The position numbers and the translations under genes are program-made. From Clostridiaceae bacterium (GTDB taxonomy: Bacteria; Bacillota; Clostridia; DSM-8532), in the NCBI GenBank assembly GCA_012840245.1, contig DULR01000046.1, forward strand, positions 1-36,512: DNA of 36,512 bases, in the 5' to 3' direction. This document shows, piece by piece, positions 1 to 7,209 of this stretch. Within the stretch, counting starts at the first letter, position 1. The number at the start of each line of letters is the position of its first letter. The notes below the pieces were generated by a model. That model saw nothing but the letters and a program-made list of their open reading frames with translations, had not been told where the DNA came from and made no database searches.

Positions 1-57
1 AAGCCGGATGATGTGCTTGATGTTTGGAAAAGTATGAAGCTTAAAATGTTATGTTAA
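1..57 (+). CDS. Possible 3' end of an upstream gene
   Basis: Frame 1 is open from the window edge to a TAA at 55-57 and encodes 18 residues ending in KLKMLC. The stretch is too short to assign to a family. A second frame also stays open for the first 30 or so bases, so even the frame is not certain. It is listed because the next gene does not start until 136 and its promoter region follows directly after this stop. Confidence 0.3.
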   Translation, partial: KPDDVLDVWKSMKLKMLC

Positions 58-79
58 CTATAAAAATTGATGGGTCAAA

Positions 80-97
80 CAGTGGCTTTGGTCACTG
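80..97. promoter_or_regulatory. Inverted repeat upstream of the first GH16 gene
   Basis: CAGTG (80-84) and CACTG (93-97) form a perfect 5-bp inverted repeat with an 8-base spacer, just upstream of an AT-rich, TACAAT-containing stretch. The position fits an operator for the GH16 gene, possibly read by the YesN-type regulator encoded downstream. That role is inference, and the arms are short. Confidence 0.3.
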
Positions 98-98
98 A

Positions 99-117
99 TT
101 TAATACAATATTAATTG
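99..117 (+). promoter_or_regulatory. AT-rich 19-bp motif shared with the GH3 promoter region
   Basis: TTTAATACAATATTAATTG matches 30784-30802, upstream of the GH3 gene, at 18 of 19 positions. It contains a TACAAT that could be a -10 element. It lies 19 bases before the GH16 start codon, just ahead of an AAGGAGGGG ribosome binding site at 121-129. It could be a shared operator or only a similar AT-rich promoter core. Confidence 0.4.
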
Positions 118-135
118 TACAAGGAGGGGAAAAGC

Positions 136-2031
136 ATGAGTAAGTTCCAAAAACCACTCAGTACCTTACCTGCTGCTTTGGCGATTTTTCTGGTTCTATG
201 CATGCTCTCTTACATGTTTTCCTTCATGATTATCACTGAGGCTGCGTTTGCTGAGGACTACCCCCAATGGGATCCCACTGTTGCCTATCCGAAGGACTCG
301 ATCGTGATGCATAAAGGTGCTGTCTGGAAAGCCAAATGGTATAACGTCAATGAAGAGCCCATGGATGTTCAGGGCAATGCCTGGGAATGCATTATACCGA
401 AGCCACCCGAACCACCTGAACCACCTGAAAATCCGGATGGCTACGATCTGCCGAGAGTATTCTTCGATGACTTCAATATGTATAACGCAAGCAGCGACCA
501 GGCCTTGCTTGATTTTGGATACGAAGTGAGCGACAGAACCGGCGGTCCTGGTCCCGGGGGCTGTGTCTGGTCAAAAAACAATGTAACTTTCGTCAATGAC
601 AGTGAGCTTCCCGGCAATAAATTCTTAAGGCTAACAGCGACCACAAGAGGGTCCGGAGAAACTACCGTCCAGGCTGAGATACTGGCACCCAGAAAGTTCC
701 TCTACGGAACCTATGCTGCGAGGATCAAGTTTACGAACGAGCCTGCTTATGGACCTGACGGGGATCAGATAGTCGAGACATTTTACACCATTTCTCCGTG
801 GACTTTGCAAAACAGTCCGGATTACGGTGAAATGGACTTTGAATACCTTGCGAACGGGGGTTGGGGAAAGCCGGCGATGACCATGTGGAATACCACGTGG
901 GAAACAGCCAGCATCAGAACGACCACTCCCACGACCCGTGATTTCAGCGGCTGGCATACCTGCGTGATCCAATCCACAAGTACCGAAACCAAATATTATA
1001 TTGACGGGCAACTGCTTGCATCACACGATATCTATGCACCTGAAACAGAGATGTTCCTTTCATTCAACTTATGGTTCATCGATGGTATCTGGGCGGGCGG
1101 AAATCAGGAAAGGGCATATATTCAGGATGTTGACTGGGTATATTACGCAAAGGATGTAATAATGGCTCCTGCCCAGGCCGAATGCAATGTTCAGTACTAC
1201 AGGAACAATTCTGTTTCCCGAAAGGACACTCTTGACAGCTCAGACCCGATCCCTCCGGTCCTGAAGGCTGCAAGCATATCGGTCGATGATGCTCATAACA
1301 CAGGAAATTACACCATAACCGTAAATGTTCCTGCCAATAACAGTGCAAACACTCTGAAGCTTTATGAGCAAAACGACAATACACTGCTTCTTGAAAGAAG
1401 TCTGGCAGTCGATATGCCGGCAGTCCAGACATTCACTTACAGCTTCAGTGACAAGGAACCCGGCATATACAGCTATGTGGCAGTAACAAGTGACGGTACC
1501 GGTTCTCTCAACAGCAATATCATCACCGTTACAGTCGAAGAGGAAGATGGAGGTGACGATGAGGAGGAAGATCCGGAGCTGGTAAACGCTGCCGCAGGCA
1601 GGCCTATAACGGCCAGTGATTATATATGGGGAAATGCATCATATGTTACTGACGGTGACAAGAACACGAACAACTATATGGGAGTTACACAAAATCTGCA
1701 ATGGATACAGATCGATCTTGGAGAAAGCAAGAAGATCCACCAAATAAATCTGTGGCATTATTACGGCGATGGAAGGACATACCATGACGTGATCGTAAGG
1801 CTGTCAGATACTCCTGATTTTTCAGGTGGTGTTACTACGGTATTCAACAACGATAATGACAACAGCGCCGGTTTCGGAGCAGGCAGTGATGATGAGTATG
1901 CCGAGACGAGCGAAGGGAAGACCATTGTATTCTCACCGGTCAGCGCAAGATATGTCAGACTGTATTCAAACGGCAGCAATGCGAATATCTACAACCATTA
2001 TGTGGAAGTGGAAATATATACCGCCGACTGA
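136..2031 (+). CDS. Secreted GH16 family glycoside hydrolase with CBM5/12-like and F5/8C domains
   Basis: Probably an extracellular endo-acting glucanase-like enzyme of 631 residues. The ATG at 136 is chosen because it follows AAGGAGGGG (121-129); the frame is open further upstream. A signal peptide ends in AFA at residue 39. Residues 41-86 resemble a CBM5/12 (ChtBD3) module with W, AYP and VWKAKWY positions, followed by a PEPPEPPENP linker. The GH16 domain (about 107-345) holds the catalytic strand E232-M-D234-F-E236; by family knowledge E232 is the nucleophile and E236 the acid/base. An Ig-like domain (about 372-465), an acidic Glu/Asp linker and a discoidin-like F5/8 type C domain (from about 483) complete it. 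The motif lacks the extra residue of laminarinase-type EIDxxE, so beta-1,3- versus mixed-linked glucan, or another substrate, is undecided. A perfect hairpin follows the stop. Confidence 0.9.
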   Translation: MSKFQKPLSTLPAALAIFLVLCMLSYMFSFMIITEAAFAEDYPQWDPTVAYPKDSIVMHKGAVWKAKWYNVNEEPMDVQGNAWECIIPKPPEPPEPPENPDGYDLPRVFFDDFNMYNASSDQALLDFGYEVSDRTGGPGPGGCVWSKNNVTFVNDSELPGNKFLRLTATTRGSGETTVQAEILAPRKFLYGTYAARIKFTNEPAYGPDGDQIVETFYTISPWTLQNSPDYGEMDFEYLANGGWGKPAMTMWNTTWETASIRTTTPTTRDFSGWHTCVIQSTSTETKYYIDGQLLASHDIYAPETEMFLSFNLWFIDGIWAGGNQERAYIQDVDWVYYAKDVIMAPAQAECNVQYYRNNSVSRKDTLDSSDPIPPVLKAASISVDDAHNTGNYTITVNVPANNSANTLKLYEQNDNTLLLERSLAVDMPAVQTFTYSFSDKEPGIYSYVAVTSDGTGSLNSNIITVTVEEEDGGDDEEEDPELVNAAAGRPITASDYIWGNASYVTDGDKNTNNYMGVTQNLQWIQIDLGESKKIHQINLWHYYGDGRTYHDVIVRLSDTPDFSGGVTTVFNNDNDNSAGFGAGSDDEYAETSEGKTIVFSPVSARYVRLYSNGSNANIYNHYVEVEIYTAD

Positions 2032-2054
2032 TCATACCCCTGACCAGGTGGCCG

Positions 2055-2089
2055 AAATTTAAGCAGGACCGGAGGTCCTGCTTAAATTT
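2055..2089. terminator. Perfect 16-bp hairpin after the first GH16 gene
   Basis: AAATTTAAGCAGGACC (2055-2070) and its exact complement (2074-2089) flank a 3-base loop, followed by ATTATTATAT. The stem is strong and the trailing T-run weak. It probably separates the GH16 gene from the kinase gene, whose own promoter begins 21 bases later. Confidence 0.7.
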
Positions 2090-2109
2090 ATTATATATAC
2101 CGGTGTTTG

Positions 2110-2138
2110 TTGACATTGGAATCTTTTTTAAATACTAT
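2110..2138 (+). promoter_or_regulatory. SigA-type promoter for the yesM-yesN operon
   Basis: A consensus -35 box TTGACA (2110-2115) is 17 bases from TACTAT (2133-2138), which matches 4 of 6 positions of the -10 consensus. Transcription would start near 2145, almost on the AGAGG ribosome binding site (2145-2149), leaving a leader of only about 10 bases before the ATG at 2155. Confidence 0.55.
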
Positions 2139-2154
2139 TTACTTAGAGGTTGTT

Positions 2155-3954
2155 ATGAAATTTAAAAAATTGACAATAACAAAACAACTGACAATAACTG
2201 CTTTTTTGATCATAACGGCAGTCATTTCCGTGTTTGCCTTTGCTTATAAAAAGGCTTCTGACATCATGGTGGATAAAAATAAAAAATACTCTACAGAGAT
2301 CACTTCAAAAATAAAGCACAATATTGATCTGTATTATCAGGAAGTAACGAATATACTCTACAACATCGGCTATGATATAAACACACAGGATTATCTTACT
2401 GCTTCGAATCCCGAGAAATCATATGATCTGAGCAAAAATCTGATTTACATGTCAATAAATATGATGGTTATAAAAAAGGACATAATCGATATTGTTATAA
2501 TAAGTGAGAACGGCAGCTATTTTACCATGGAAGGTGAGTACAATACCGTATTGAGCCTCAAGGGTCAGATCCCCGATGACAGAAAAGTACATAATACCGG
2601 GTTTGTAGAGCTGACAAGCCTGAATAATGAAGGTGTAATAGCCATCATGTATGGTATGTACATAAACTCAGCTTATAATGAGGATATTCTCGGAAGGAAG
2701 ATCGGCTTTGCGGCAGTATTGGTTGATGTTAACCCAATTTTCGATGAAATTAGCAGAGTCACCGATAATACAGAGCTTAAATATTATCTGATAGACAAAA
2801 ACGGCAATATATATTCCAAAAACGATCCTCTCGGAATAAGCGGGAACAGGGAGCTTATAGAAAACATAATCAATGATTTCGAGAACAACGACATTAAAGA
2901 TACATATGAGATCAATGGATCCAGAAATATCGTACTTGTGGATGAAATCCCTATCATACAGGGCAGGATAATAAGCTTTATGCCTGAAAAGGAGCTGTTC
3001 GCGGAGATAGACCAGTTAAGGAGGATCGTAATGATCGTCCTTATGGTTACCCTGATTTCCATGTCGGTGTTATTCTTCCTTATAACCAACAATATCACCC
3101 GTCCGGTAAAAAAACTTATCTCTTTTATGGATGATCTTAAAGGAGGGAGCATCAGGGACCTTAAGAAGGAAGTCCAGCTGGAAGGGTATTTTGAGATCAC
3201 GGTATTGTCAAAGGAATTCAACAGCATGCTCAGGGAGATCAACAATCTGACTCACAGACTGTTCGAAACTAGCTCCAAGCTGTACGAAACGGAGATCGAA
3301 AAAGAAAAGTCGGAGCTGGCCTTTCTCAGAAGTCAGATCAACCCTCATTTTCTTTACAATACCCTTGAAGTGATCAAGGGCATCGCTCTTGATGAGGGAG
3401 CGGAAAAGCTTTACGAAATGACCAATGCCCTGGCTCTTGTCTTCAGATACAGCGTAAAGGGTTCCAATACGGTTCAGCTTGGCGAGGAGCTCAAGATCAT
3501 AAAAGCCTATGTGCACATCCATCTCATAAGGTTTGGAGAAAGACTGGAGGCTGAATACCAGATCGAAGAAGAAACTCTGAATGTCAAGGTACCTAAAATG
3601 ATACTCCAGCCTGTCGTTGAAAATGCATTCTTTCACGGACTGGAGGCCAAGAGGGGAAAAGGCAGGCTGACGATCGGAAGTTCGATCAACGGCAGGACCT
3701 TGAGGATCTGGATAAAGGATGACGGCGTGGGTATCGAAGAAGATAAGCTGGCCGAAATAAGATCAAAGCTTTCCGGTTCGGCTGCCGATTCCCGTCTGAA
3801 CTCCGGAAGGGACGGAAGGATCGGATTGTTCAATGTGAACAACAGGATCAAACTCACCTATGGAGCGGAATATGGTTTAAGCATATACAGTGAGCCCAGC
3901 AAGGGAACTGAGGTGGTTATTTTATTGCCTGCGGGAGATGAGGAAAATGTATAA
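2155..3954 (+). CDS. YesM-type sensor histidine kinase
   Basis: Membrane sensor kinase of 599 residues that should phosphorylate the response regulator encoded next to it. The ATG at 2155 follows AGAGG; an upstream TTG in frame overlaps the promoter and is unlikely. A first membrane segment lies at about 11-31, an extracytoplasmic sensing region at about 35-290 (double-Cache-like by position), a second membrane segment at about 292-312 and a HAMP domain after it. The His-kinase region carries INPHFLYN with H398 as the phosphoacceptor, typical of the YesM/LytS class. An N-box (QPVVENAFFHG) and a DDGVGI box mark the HATPase domain. The stop overlaps the start of the regulator gene by 8 bases, so the pair is probably translationally coupled. 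In Bacillota such pairs usually sense carbohydrate availability; the ligand here is inferred to relate to the flanking GH16 enzymes. Confidence 0.93.
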   Translation: MKFKKLTITKQLTITAFLIITAVISVFAFAYKKASDIMVDKNKKYSTEITSKIKHNIDLYYQEVTNILYNIGYDINTQDYLTASNPEKSYDLSKNLIYMSINMMVIKKDIIDIVIISENGSYFTMEGEYNTVLSLKGQIPDDRKVHNTGFVELTSLNNEGVIAIMYGMYINSAYNEDILGRKIGFAAVLVDVNPIFDEISRVTDNTELKYYLIDKNGNIYSKNDPLGISGNRELIENIINDFENNDIKDTYEINGSRNIVLVDEIPIIQGRIISFMPEKELFAEIDQLRRIVMIVLMVTLISMSVLFFLITNNITRPVKKLISFMDDLKGGSIRDLKKEVQLEGYFEITVLSKEFNSMLREINNLTHRLFETSSKLYETEIEKEKSELAFLRSQINPHFLYNTLEVIKGIALDEGAEKLYEMTNALALVFRYSVKGSNTVQLGEELKIIKAYVHIHLIRFGERLEAEYQIEEETLNVKVPKMILQPVVENAFFHGLEAKRGKGRLTIGSSINGRTLRIWIKDDGVGIEEDKLAEIRSKLSGSAADSRLNSGRDGRIGLFNVNNRIKLTYGAEYGLSIYSEPSKGTEVVILLPAGDEENV

Positions 3955-5362
3955 AGTTTTTATTGCCGATGATGAAGAATTCGTCATCAAAAGTCTCATC
4001 AGGGGAACCAACTGGAAAGAAAGCGGTTTTGAGGTGATAGCCAGCTCCAATGACGGTGTGGATGCTTATGAAGAGATCTTAAGACTGAAGCCTGATCTTG
4101 TGTTCACCGATATACGAATGCCGGGGATGACCGGTCTTGAGCTAATCAAAAATGTAAAAGAAAAGCTGGAAGGCATACAGTTTGTGATAATAAGCGGGTA
4201 TGCCGAATTCGCTTACGCTCAGAAGGCAATGAATTACGGAGCGGTCGGCTATTGTCTCAAGCCTTTTGACAACGCTGAGATCAAAAGCATACTCAGTAAG
4301 GTCAAAAATATCCTTGACAATGAAAATAAGCGAGAAAATGAAGATATCCTCTATCTGATCGAAGATGAAGACCACGACAATCATGCCGAAACAGAAGAAT
4401 TTTTCAGATCGAACGGAATATTTCCCGAAAAAGGCTTTACCGTGGCAGTTACTATAGGAGGCAAATCCGCCAGGCTTTTCAATTCAGAAAAAACTGTCAG
4501 GCTGAAAATCGGATACGACAAATCCATATATTTTCTTCAGGATTATAATGATGAGGATCTTGTCAGTTCTGAGTTTACCGGAAATGTGAAAAGCATAGGG
4601 ATTTATGATATTATTTATACAGTGGCCGATCTGAAGAATGTTATCGATGAGACCATTATACTGGCTTACCAGTATTTTATATCGGGCAGCAAATGGCCAT
4701 TCAGAAAAAAAGCCGAGGACAGGAATGTGGAGAAGCTGATAATCAGCTTTGAAAATGCCATGATCCACATGGACATAGAAGAGATCAAAAAAGTGCTTGC
4801 AGGCTTCCATGAGTACTCTCAGAACGGCAAAATGAATGTAAAGCATGCCATAAACATTTATAATTCATATGTAAGTTTCTCTTCCAGGCTTTTGGGCGAG
4901 GAAGGCTATGAAGAATACATATACAATATCGATGAATTATGTAAGCGATTTTCCGGGATGCAGGAAATGCTCGAGTACATAACAACATCGACCATGAATA
5001 TTATAGGAAGAAAAAAGACCGGAAACATATCCGATATCAGAAATGAATATTTCAAGAAGATTATTGATTATATCAACCGCAATTTTTACAAGGATATATC
5101 GATACAGAGCCTTTCCCGGGATTATGCGCTGAACTCCAACTATTTATGCCAGTTGTTCAGACGGGAGCTTGGAATGACCTTTACCGATTATCTGACAGGG
5201 CTAAGGATCAACTACTCGAAGGAATTGCTTAAAAATACCGACCTCACGCTCGGTGAGATTGCCGGTAAAAGCGGATATACAGATTATTTCTATTTCATAA
5301 GGGTATTTAAGAAGATCACCGGTAAAAGCCCCGGACAATTTCGCAGCTCCAGCAGGGAGTGA
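3947..5362 (+). CDS. YesN-type response regulator with AraC DNA-binding domain
   Basis: Cytoplasmic transcription regulator of 471 residues and partner of the upstream kinase. The start at 3947 lies inside the kinase's last codons and follows GGAGATGAGG. The receiver domain (1-125) has the acidic pair D8-D9, the phosphoacceptor D55 in TDIRMPG and the conserved Lys in YCLKPF. The middle (about 130-365) is a poorly conserved linker region. The C-terminal part from about 368 is an AraC double helix-turn-helix ending in GKSPGQFR. By family knowledge it would bind near promoters of transport and glycoside hydrolase genes once phosphorylated; the GH16 genes and the following binding-protein gene are the obvious candidates. 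Confidence 0.93.
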   Translation: MYKVFIADDEEFVIKSLIRGTNWKESGFEVIASSNDGVDAYEEILRLKPDLVFTDIRMPGMTGLELIKNVKEKLEGIQFVIISGYAEFAYAQKAMNYGAVGYCLKPFDNAEIKSILSKVKNILDNENKRENEDILYLIEDEDHDNHAETEEFFRSNGIFPEKGFTVAVTIGGKSARLFNSEKTVRLKIGYDKSIYFLQDYNDEDLVSSEFTGNVKSIGIYDIIYTVADLKNVIDETIILAYQYFISGSKWPFRKKAEDRNVEKLIISFENAMIHMDIEEIKKVLAGFHEYSQNGKMNVKHAINIYNSYVSFSSRLLGEEGYEEYIYNIDELCKRFSGMQEMLEYITTSTMNIIGRKKTGNISDIRNEYFKKIIDYINRNFYKDISIQSLSRDYALNSNYLCQLFRRELGMTFTDYLTGLRINYSKELLKNTDLTLGEIAGKSGYTDYFYFIRVFKKITGKSPGQFRSSSRE

Positions 5363-5404
5363 TTAATGCCCGCGACTGTTCAGCGTAACCAGGAGGGTCA
5401 TTGA

Positions 5405-6997
5405 ATGAGGGAAGAGCGGAAAATCGGAATACTGGCGGTTATTTTGTCGGTAATCGTAATAAGTGCAGGCTGCAGTGATAAGGTACCAGCCAGAGAAACC
5501 GGTACTGACCAAGAAAATTCATTATATGAGGATCGGATGGAAATATCGGTTGCTCTCTGGGGGATAGACGATGCACTGTCGCATAAGGAAAACGACCAGT
5601 TTTATGAGCATTTATCCGAAAGATTCAATATCGAACTAAAACCTGTACCAATAAACTGGGATGATTATACCCAGAAAATCATATTATGGGCATCAACGGG
5701 CGATCTTCCCGACATATTCTCCATTGACGCTATCGGAACGAGCTATTACAGGGACTGGATAAAAAGAAAGCTGATAAAGTCCCTGCCCGATGATTTGAGC
5801 AGGTTTCCGAATCTCGAAAAATATCTGGCCGAAGCAGATATAGAGAATCTGAAGGTGAACGGCAAGCTGTATTTTGTTCCAAGGCGCCTTTATGATTCGA
5901 TCAAGTACTGTGTCCATGACAGGAATATATTCTACAGGTGGGACCTGGCACAGAAGGCCGGTATAAACAAGGAACCGGAAACATGGGAAGAATTCTCATC
6001 CATGCTCGACGCGATCATAAAAAATGATCCGGAGAACAGAAATATCCAGGGGCTGACTTTTGTGAACATGAAACATATAAGCGGCCTGTTCTGGTTATAC
6101 AGCAATCCTGCCGCTGCCAGCGACGGAAGCGGGAACGATTATAAATGGATAAAAGAAAACGGGAAGTATATCCCGGCCGTCTTCTCTGAAAAATCTCTGC
6201 CTTCCCTTATAAACCTGAGGAATATGTATGTGAACGGGCTCACAGACAGGGAGGCTGTTTCGGCCAAGGGTACCCAGGGATATGAGAAATTTGCCGAAGG
6301 CAAGGCTGCTGCGATTCTGATCAAAGGATACGGGAATCTCGATACTTTCGTGCTGAAAAAATGGAAAGAAATATATCCTGATAAGGAATTGACCGAGTGT
6401 GTCAAAAGAGCCAGGAATTTTCCCGCTGTCGATGGAAATAAGTATCAATGTGTCTTTAAGACATTCTGGTCCGAAAGCTATTTCAACAATGAAATGAGTG
6501 ATGAGAAATTTAGCCGGATCCTTGATCTGTATGACTATATGCTTTCGGAGGAAACAAAGGAGTTCTACAGGTTCGGAGTAAAAGGCGTCGATTATATAAA
6601 GGAAGGCAACAGAATAATCCCAATTACGAATTCGGAGGACCTTAAGAAAAAACAGCATTCAGGGCCTGTTCTGAGCAGCCTTGTGGAGTATGACGACCAG
6701 TTCCAGTATGATCCCAACAATTACACACTTGATCTTAAGATAAGAGAGATGGCTTCATCGGATATAGCCACTGATATGGCCGAAACAGTCATCCCTGAGT
6801 ATGAGGATAGCCTTACATATCTTTCTACTCCTTCCAAGGATGTTTTTGCGATCTATGATTATGATGACATGATCAGGGTAATGATAAGCGAAAAACCGGT
6901 GGAAGTTGTCTGGAACGAGATCATCGAGGGTTATCGCAAGAAGGGTCTGGACAAGGTGATCGAAGAAGTCAACAACATTATGGATGATCCAGGATGA
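5405..6997 (+). CDS. ABC transporter solute-binding lipoprotein (LplA/YtcQ-like)
   Basis: Extracellular sugar-binding lipoprotein of 530 residues, anchored to the outer face of the membrane. The start follows AGGAGGG (5392-5398). The signal peptide ends in a lipobox, ISAGC, with C23 as the lipidated cysteine. The length and overall pattern (LWG near the mature start, ASTGDLPDIF, PETWEEF) fit the large binding proteins that partner YesM/YesN systems. It probably captures oligosaccharides released by the GH16 enzymes. No permease gene is adjacent or elsewhere in the window, so membrane components must be encoded elsewhere or absent. A truncated paralogue lies at 10433-11296. Confidence 0.88.
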   Translation: MREERKIGILAVILSVIVISAGCSDKVPARETGTDQENSLYEDRMEISVALWGIDDALSHKENDQFYEHLSERFNIELKPVPINWDDYTQKIILWASTGDLPDIFSIDAIGTSYYRDWIKRKLIKSLPDDLSRFPNLEKYLAEADIENLKVNGKLYFVPRRLYDSIKYCVHDRNIFYRWDLAQKAGINKEPETWEEFSSMLDAIIKNDPENRNIQGLTFVNMKHISGLFWLYSNPAAASDGSGNDYKWIKENGKYIPAVFSEKSLPSLINLRNMYVNGLTDREAVSAKGTQGYEKFAEGKAAAILIKGYGNLDTFVLKKWKEIYPDKELTECVKRARNFPAVDGNKYQCVFKTFWSESYFNNEMSDEKFSRILDLYDYMLSEETKEFYRFGVKGVDYIKEGNRIIPITNSEDLKKKQHSGPVLSSLVEYDDQFQYDPNNYTLDLKIREMASSDIATDMAETVIPEYEDSLTYLSTPSKDVFAIYDYDDMIRVMISEKPVEVVWNEIIEGYRKKGLDKVIEEVNNIMDDPG

Positions 6998-7042
6998 CAC
7001 TGAATGGACTTAAATTATATTATGAATGGATTCATGTTACAT

Positions 7043-7069
7043 GAAGCGTATTGGTTACGCTTCTTTTTT
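7043..7069 (+). terminator. Rho-independent terminator after the binding-protein gene
   Basis: GAAGCGTA (7043-7050) pairs with TACGCTTC (7056-7063) around a 5-base loop, and a run of T follows to 7069. It closes the yesM-yesN-binding protein operon. Confidence 0.8.
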
Positions 7070-7156
7070 ATTCTCAACTAAACATTTTGAATATTTTAAA
7101 AATATCTTCTTCATATGAAATGCCCGTCTTTGATTATAAAATGAACAATGCGAAGC

Positions 7157-7176
7157 AAACACTTCCAGTAGTGTTT
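7157..7176. promoter_or_regulatory. Inverted repeat upstream of the tandem GH16 gene
   Basis: AAACACT (7157-7163) and AGTGTTT (7170-7176) form a perfect 7-bp inverted repeat with a 6-base spacer, 34 bases before the start codon. It lies in the leader or promoter region and may be an operator. It resembles the CAGTG/CACTG repeat at 80-97 only loosely. Confidence 0.35.
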
Positions 7177-7209
7177 TATCAATCAAATCAAAGATTGGAG
7201 TGAGGAGTC

